A stretch of 42,685 nucleotides of DNA, taken from JAPLSN01 sp964482955 (lineage in GTDB: Bacteria > Spirochaetota > Spirochaetia > Treponematales > UBA12059). The DNA lies in contig CAYZZW010000029.1 in NCBI GenBank assembly GCA_964482955.1, positions 1 to 42,685 on the forward strand. The letters are read 5' to 3'. The translations under genes were made by a program, and so were the position numbers. The notes under the pieces are model-generated. The model did not search any database, was not told where the DNA came from, and saw only the letters and a list, made by a program, of their open reading frames with translations. Each line of letters opens with the position of its first letter. The first letter of the stretch is position 1. This document shows positions 39,004-42,685 of the stretch, in pieces.

Positions 39004-40101
39004 ATGAAACGAAAGCTGTTTTTTATCGCGATAGCGTTGATGGTCGTCAGCGTCGGCATCGCCGTCGCCGATGAGGCCATCCTGATCGATTTCAGCCTCC
39101 TCAAGGCCGACATCATCCCCGACGGGATCCAAAAAGAGAAGATGACGCAGAGCCGGGCCACGATGATGGACTTTTCCGCCCTCGCCGGCCAGAGCTACAC
39201 CCCGGATCAGCAGAAGCAGATGCGCTCCTCGCTCGCCATCGAGCAGTGGGACGTCGTGCTCGCCTCTTCCGCCCGCACCAACTCCGCGCAGAACCTGTCC
39301 TACTGCCGCGAAGCCCCCGTCAAGACCGGCGCCGAATACTTCGCCGGCAAGACGGTGATGGGCGTCCGCGTCCATTTCCCCACCGAGGAATTCAACAGCT
39401 GGGCGCGCATCCAGCCCGCGTTCGACATCCCCGCCTTCGAATACAAGGCCGACATCGACGACGAAGGCAAGATCACCGAGAAGAAGGACCTCCAGGGCAT
39501 GGATCCCGAAAACGCCCGCCTGTCCCGCTTCGAAGGCACCTACGACGACAAGACGAAGATCAAGACCGCCTACGGCGTCGTGAAGAACGTCGGAGCCATC
39601 AAGAAAGTCGGCGTGTGGGTCCGCGGCATGAACGTTCCGAACGGCCTCTCGGTCATCCTGATCGACAGCGACAACCAGGAACACGTCTGCTTCGTCGGCT
39701 ACCTCAACTTCGACGGCTGGCGCGAGCTCTCCTGGGAGAATCCGCAGTACGTCAGCGACGTCCGCAACCGCGAACTCCGCCTCAACCCGCTCTATCCGCA
39801 GATGCTCCCGTACTACCGCTTCGGCGGCTTCCTCATCACCCGCGACGCCGCCCACATCGGCGGGGACTTCGTCACCTACATCAAGCAGGTGAACATCCTC
39901 TACGACAAGGCGTCCATCCAGCCCGAACGCGACATCGACGACGAAGGCCTCTGGGGCATCGTCACGAAGCGCGAGGACGAGCGCAAGAAGGCCGCCGCCC
40001 GCTACTTCGGCCAGGAGCAGGTCCTCCGCTACCAGGAGAGCCTCAAGCAGGAGACGGGCGACACGTTCACCCAGCCCTCCGACACGCCCAAGACCGAGTA
40101 G
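39004..40101 (+). CDS. flaA: Flagellar filament outer layer protein FlaA
   Basis: 365 residues. Signal peptide at 1-22 (ending AVAD), as expected for FlaA, which is exported to the periplasm by Sec and forms the sheath over the FlaB filament core. AILIDFSLLKAD, MMDFSALAG, the central GVWVRGMNVPNG and YVSDVRNRELRLNPLYP, and FVTYIKQVNILYDKA fit the spirochaete FlaA family, and length is typical. AAAGGAG precedes the ATG by 8 nt. Codon use is strongly biased and the promoter near-consensus, so it is highly expressed. The upstream operon may modify it; spirochaete flagellins are known to be glycosylated. Confidence 0.9.
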   Translation: MKRKLFFIAIALMVVSVGIAVADEAILIDFSLLKADIIPDGIQKEKMTQSRATMMDFSALAGQSYTPDQQKQMRSSLAIEQWDVVLASSARTNSAQNLSYCREAPVKTGAEYFAGKTVMGVRVHFPTEEFNSWARIQPAFDIPAFEYKADIDDEGKITEKKDLQGMDPENARLSRFEGTYDDKTKIKTAYGVVKNVGAIKKVGVWVRGMNVPNGLSVILIDSDNQEHVCFVGYLNFDGWRELSWENPQYVSDVRNRELRLNPLYPQMLPYYRFGGFLITRDAAHIGGDFVTYIKQVNILYDKASIQPERDIDDEGLWGIVTKREDERKKAAARYFGQEQVLRYQESLKQETGDTFTQPSDTPKTE

Positions 40102-40119
40102 TCCGGTTCAGATCTCGAC

Positions 40120-40151
40120 GAGGCCGTCCTTCGGGGACGGCCTCTTTTTTT
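40120..40151 (+). terminator. Strong terminator of flaA
   Basis: Ten-bp stem GAGGCCGTCC/GGACGGCCTC (40120-40129 with 40135-40144), TTCGG loop, then seven T. It lies only 17 nt before the next start codon. Confidence 0.93.
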
Positions 40152-40168
40152 GACGCAAGGAGCCAGGG

Positions 40169-41407
40169 ATGAGCGAACTCAGGGAAGCGTCGAACCGGCT
40201 CGAGCAGGAACGCCGCTACGATTCCTTCAAGCCGGACTACGACGAGATCCTGCGTCTCGTGGGCGAGAAGATCGCGGACGTGCTCGATCACGCGGGCCTC
40301 CACCCGACGATCAAGGCGCGCGTCAAAAGCTTCCAGAGCCTCTACAAGAAGCGCATCAGGCTGTCGCAAGCCGCGCTGAAAGGCGGCCCGCCCGCGCCGA
40401 AGCAGGTCACCGACCTGATCGGCTTCCGCGTCATCTGCCCCTTCCTCGGCGACCGCGTCAAGATCGAGCGGGAGATCCTCGGCAACTTCCAGACCGTCGA
40501 AGTGGAGCGGAAGGGTTCCGAGCGTTCGTTCCGGGAGTTCGGCTACGAATCGGTCCACCTGCTCATCAAGGTGCCCGACCCGTACTTGCGCGACCGGCGG
40601 CCGCTCGACGTGGAGCTCTGCGAAATCCAGATCCGCACCATTTTGCAGGACGCCTGGGCCGAGGTGGAGCACGAGCTCGTCTACAAGGCCGAGTTCTCTC
40701 CCTTCGACGAGCCGATGAAGCGGAAACTCGCGGCGCTCAACGCCAACCTGACCCTGTCGGACATCATTTTCCAGGAACTCCGCGACTACCAGCACGAGCT
40801 GACCCACGAACTGGCCAAGCGCCGGTCCTCCTTTTACAAGAAGATCGAAGCCGCCATCGACACGCCGTTTTACGAGGGCACGGGGCCGCGGCGGACGCCC
40901 GAAGGACCTGAACAGCGTTCGCTCGACCTGGCGCTGTCGATCGACGACATGCTGCTCGAGGCGCTGAACGCCCACAACCGCAACGACTTCCGTACCGCCA
41001 TCGACGTCTATTCCCGCATACTCCGCCTCGAGATAAAGGAAGAGATCCGCGCCCTCATCCAGACGCACCGCGGCATGGCGTACTTCTCGGAATCCCGCTA
41101 CGACGAGGCGGTGGAGGATTTCTCCAAGGCCCTGGAGCTCGATCCGCGCGCCCACAAGGCGGCGTATTACCGGGGGGTGGTACGCTGCGTCCAGGAAGAC
41201 TACGCCCGGGCGATTTCCGACTTCGACCTGGCGCTCGACATCAACCCGTATCACTTTTTTTCGCTGTACCGTCGGAGCCAGGCTTATTTCCACCTGGGCG
41301 ATTTTCCCAAGGCGCTCGCGGACTGCCAGGGAGCCGAACTCATCGATCCGGACAACGAGCAGATCCCGCGCCTCAAGGAACTGATCCTTTCCCGCCTCCG
41401 CATGTAA
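40169..41407 (+). CDS. RelA/SpoT-type alarmone synthetase domain fused to TPR repeats
   Basis: 412 residues; AAGGAG upstream. Residues 15-235 are a RelA/SpoT synthetase domain as in small alarmone synthetases: VTDLIGFRVICPF (80-92), FGYESVHLLIKV (124-135), EIQIRTILQDAWAEVEHELVYK (152-173). Residues 262-395 are about four tetratricopeptide repeats (RGMAYFSESRYDEAVEDFSKAL and similar). It probably makes (p)ppGpp, with the TPR part tying activity to a protein partner; no hydrolase domain. The nearest promoter is uncertain: a strong terminator lies 17 nt upstream, so expression depends on read-through or an internal flaA promoter. Confidence 0.85.
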   Translation: MSELREASNRLEQERRYDSFKPDYDEILRLVGEKIADVLDHAGLHPTIKARVKSFQSLYKKRIRLSQAALKGGPPAPKQVTDLIGFRVICPFLGDRVKIEREILGNFQTVEVERKGSERSFREFGYESVHLLIKVPDPYLRDRRPLDVELCEIQIRTILQDAWAEVEHELVYKAEFSPFDEPMKRKLAALNANLTLSDIIFQELRDYQHELTHELAKRRSSFYKKIEAAIDTPFYEGTGPRRTPEGPEQRSLDLALSIDDMLLEALNAHNRNDFRTAIDVYSRILRLEIKEEIRALIQTHRGMAYFSESRYDEAVEDFSKALELDPRAHKAAYYRGVVRCVQEDYARAISDFDLALDINPYHFFSLYRRSQAYFHLGDFPKALADCQGAELIDPDNEQIPRLKELILSRLRM

Positions 41408-41474
41408 TGAGGAGGCGCGCTTCCATACAAAAAAAGGAAGCGAGGCTCCGCATGTGACGGGGTGCGAAGGCAGG

Positions 41475-41503
41475 TTGACAACGGGCCTTCATACCGGTAT
41501 TTT
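41475..41503 (+). promoter_or_regulatory. Promoter of the zinc-ribbon gene
   Basis: TTGACA (41475-41480), 17-bp spacer, TATTTT (41498-41503). The 158-bp gap from 41408 also holds a GCTTCC-N11-GGAAGC hairpin (about 41421-41443) without a usable T run. Confidence 0.6.
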
Positions 41504-41565
41504 ATCCTTCCACGGCATGATAATAGGGCCAGCGTGCGCTAAAACGCCGGCCGAGGAGATTGACG

Positions 41566-41736
41566 ATGGGTCAGATCAGCAAGAACGCTCGTACGTCGAG
41601 CACCACCCACCACTTCTACTGCCCCTGCGGCGGTGAGGTGAAGATGAAGACCCTGTTCGAAGACGGCAAGGTGAAAAACGTCGCCGAGTGCGAGAAGTGC
41701 AAGCGCACGGAACGCCGCCCGAGCGATTTCAGCTGA
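41566..41736 (+). CDS. Small zinc-ribbon protein, 56 residues
   Basis: Start at ATG 41566 after GAGGAG. Two Cys pairs, CPCG (residues 19-22) and CEKC (42-45), flank a short beta-like segment, as in treble-clef or rubredoxin-like zinc ribbons. The N-terminus is basic and Ser/Thr-rich. Own promoter and terminator mark it as a real single gene. Function unknown; small zinc ribbons often bind RNA, ribosomes or RNA polymerase, but nothing here decides that. Confidence 0.75.
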   Translation: MGQISKNARTSSTTHHFYCPCGGEVKMKTLFEDGKVKNVAECEKCKRTERRPSDFS

Positions 41737-41760
41737 GTTTCGAACACGGTTCCCGACGCG

Positions 41761-41798
41761 AACGCGCCCCGGCTTCGGCTTCGCGGGCGCGTTTTTTT
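41761..41798 (+). terminator. Terminator of the zinc-ribbon gene
   Basis: Stem AACGCGCCC/GGGCGCGTT (41761-41769 with 41785-41793), loop of 15 nt containing a smaller hairpin, then seven T. Confidence 0.88.
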
Positions 41799-41833
41799 AT
41801 GCGCGTTGCCCGATTCTACGCATGAAAATCCGC

Positions 41834-41884
41834 TTGCTTTCCGCCACAAGCCCGGTATAATTCCTCCAGCGGTTCCCTGGAGGA
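41834..41884 (+). promoter_or_regulatory. Promoter of the transporter gene with a palindrome at the start site
   Basis: TTGCTT (41834-41839), 16-bp spacer, consensus TATAAT (41856-41861). Perfect 8-bp inverted repeat TCCTCCAG/CTGGAGGA (41862-41869 and 41877-41884) covers the expected +1, an operator-like position. A good ribosome-binding site AAGGAGG follows at about 41907. Confidence 0.65.
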
Positions 41885-41917
41885 GCCGCACTGCTTGTTC
41901 GCAGGCAAGGAGGCGTA

Positions 41918-42685
41918 ATGTCCGAACAGAAGCGCGAAAACTGGGGATCCAAGCTTGGCTTGATCCTCGCCATGGCCGGTAACGCGGTCGGCCTGGGCAA
42001 TTTCTGGCGATTCCCGTATCAGCTCGCCACCGGCGGCGGCGGCGCCTTCATGGTGCCGTATTTCATCGCCCTCGTATTCGTCGGTATCCCCCTCATGTTC
42101 GTGGAGTGGAACCTGGGCAAGACCGGCGGCAAGTACGGCCACGGCACCCTCGGGCCCATGGTCTACCTGCAGGCCCGCGAAAAGGCCAAGCCGAAGGGCG
42201 CCCTGATCATCGGCGCCATCGCCGGCGGTCTCGCGTTCGCCGTCGTCATCTGCGTCAACTCCTACTACAACCAGATCATCGGTTGGACGCTGGGTTATTC
42301 GTGGATGTCGGTCACCGGCGGCTACGCCGACAAGAACGTGTCCACGGTGGACGTGTTCCTGAACTACATCGGCAATCCCGTCAACATGATTTTCTGGGTC
42401 ATCGCGCTGGCCGGCCTCGGCTTCGCCGTCATGCGCGGCGTGCAGAAGGGCATCGAAGCGTGGGCCAAGGTCATGATGCCGGCCATCTACCTCTTCGGCG
42501 CCGTGCTCATCGTCCGCACCCTGACCCTCGGCAGCCCGGTCAATCCCGACTGGTCGCCGCTCAAGGGCCTCGAGTTCATCTGGACTCCCAATTTCGCCAA
42601 GTTCACGTTCGGAGCGGCCCTCGCGGCCATGGGACAGATCTTCTTCACCCTGTCCCTGGGCATGGGCATCATCGCCAACTACGCC
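41918..42685 (+). CDS. Sodium:neurotransmitter symporter (SNF/NSS) family transporter, 3'-truncated
   Basis: 256 residues before the window ends. The first segment, WGSKLGLILAMAGNAVGLGNFWRFPYQLATGGGGAFMVPYF as a block (residues about 9-50), is the hallmark of SNF/NSS transporters (LeuT-like), including the unwound TM1 GNAVGLGN site for sodium and substrate. Further helices appear at 85-110, 140-165 and 185-205. The substrate is probably an amino acid; it cannot be told from this part. Confidence 0.94.
   Translation, partial: MSEQKRENWGSKLGLILAMAGNAVGLGNFWRFPYQLATGGGGAFMVPYFIALVFVGIPLMFVEWNLGKTGGKYGHGTLGPMVYLQAREKAKPKGALIIGAIAGGLAFAVVICVNSYYNQIIGWTLGYSWMSVTGGYADKNVSTVDVFLNYIGNPVNMIFWVIALAGLGFAVMRGVQKGIEAWAKVMMPAIYLFGAVLIVRTLTLGSPVNPDWSPLKGLEFIWTPNFAKFTFGAALAAMGQIFFTLSLGMGIIANYA

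Noticed and set aside
1..42685. CRISPR array, tRNA, rRNA, prophage or insertion sequence
   Set aside because: No regularly spaced direct repeats, no tRNA cloverleaf or CCA end, and no transposase, integrase or phage-like gene was seen; unrecognised small RNAs cannot be excluded by eye.

Overview
The window is GC-rich bacterial chromosome with dense genes and short gaps, and it points to a spirochaete (Spirochaetota, Treponema/Spirochaeta-like lineage). The indicators are a FlaA-type flagellar filament outer-layer protein (39004-40101), a radical SAM protein with the spiro-SPASM layout (30867-32399), a HU protein with a Lys/Ala-rich tail, an adenosylcobalamin-dependent ribonucleotide reductase, many lipoproteins with loose lipoboxes, and an amidase-GerMN pair. 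Species cannot be fixed by reading alone. I saw no rRNA, tRNA, CRISPR array, insertion sequence or phage gene.

Layout. 1-6.2 kb: the 3' part of lon, then a leftward block of glucokinase plus a UDP-sugar pyrophosphorylase-type enzyme, an outer-membrane barrel protein and an M23 peptidase. 6.2-10.4 kb: a small 2[4Fe-4S] ferredoxin; a leftward arginine deiminase-DAHP synthase pair; and, divergent from it, a homologue of archaeal cyclic 2,3-diphosphoglycerate synthase. 10.4-13.8 kb: a lipoprotein fusing an isochorismatase-like hydrolase to a DUF885 metallopeptidase-like domain, downstream of a PaaX-family regulator. 13.8-19.2 kb: a leftward surface module in which two paralogous lipoproteins, both ending in a terminal Cys, flank a glycosyltransferase and are followed by an FG-GAP-like lipoprotein. 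Codon use here is visibly less GC-biased. 19.3-23.3 kb: argS, then an ExbB-ExbD-TonB operon.

23.3-26.6 kb holds the most unusual proteins: a cNMP-binding/degenerate-GGDEF protein overlapping a cNMP-binding/intact-GGDEF/DHH-DHHA1 fusion. This is a possible junction of cAMP-like, c-di-GMP and c-di-AMP (or nanoRNA) signalling. 26.6-30.7 kb: HU and nrdJ, the latter preceded by a tandem pair of NrdR-like boxes. 30.8-38.9 kb: a rightward operon of seven genes with overlapping stop and start codons. It encodes spiro-SPASM radical SAM, GT-A-like protein, SpsF-like cytidylyltransferase, a PseG/SpsG-like plus methyltransferase fusion, ATP-grasp ligase, N-acetylmuramoyl-L-alanine amidase and GerMN protein. 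flaA follows at once under its own strong promoter. I read this as an undescribed activated-sugar or glycoconjugate pathway, perhaps for flagellar or envelope decoration. 40.1-42.7 kb: an alarmone synthetase-TPR fusion, a 56-residue zinc-ribbon protein and the 5' part of a sodium:neurotransmitter symporter.

Cross-cutting signals: three genes have a -10 hexamer 6-8 nt before the start codon and no Shine-Dalgarno (candidate leaderless mRNAs); a 54-bp hairpin repeat occurs twice with 50/54 identity; a GGTGCCTGGCACC palindrome occurs four times; and several promoters are embedded in perfect inverted repeats.
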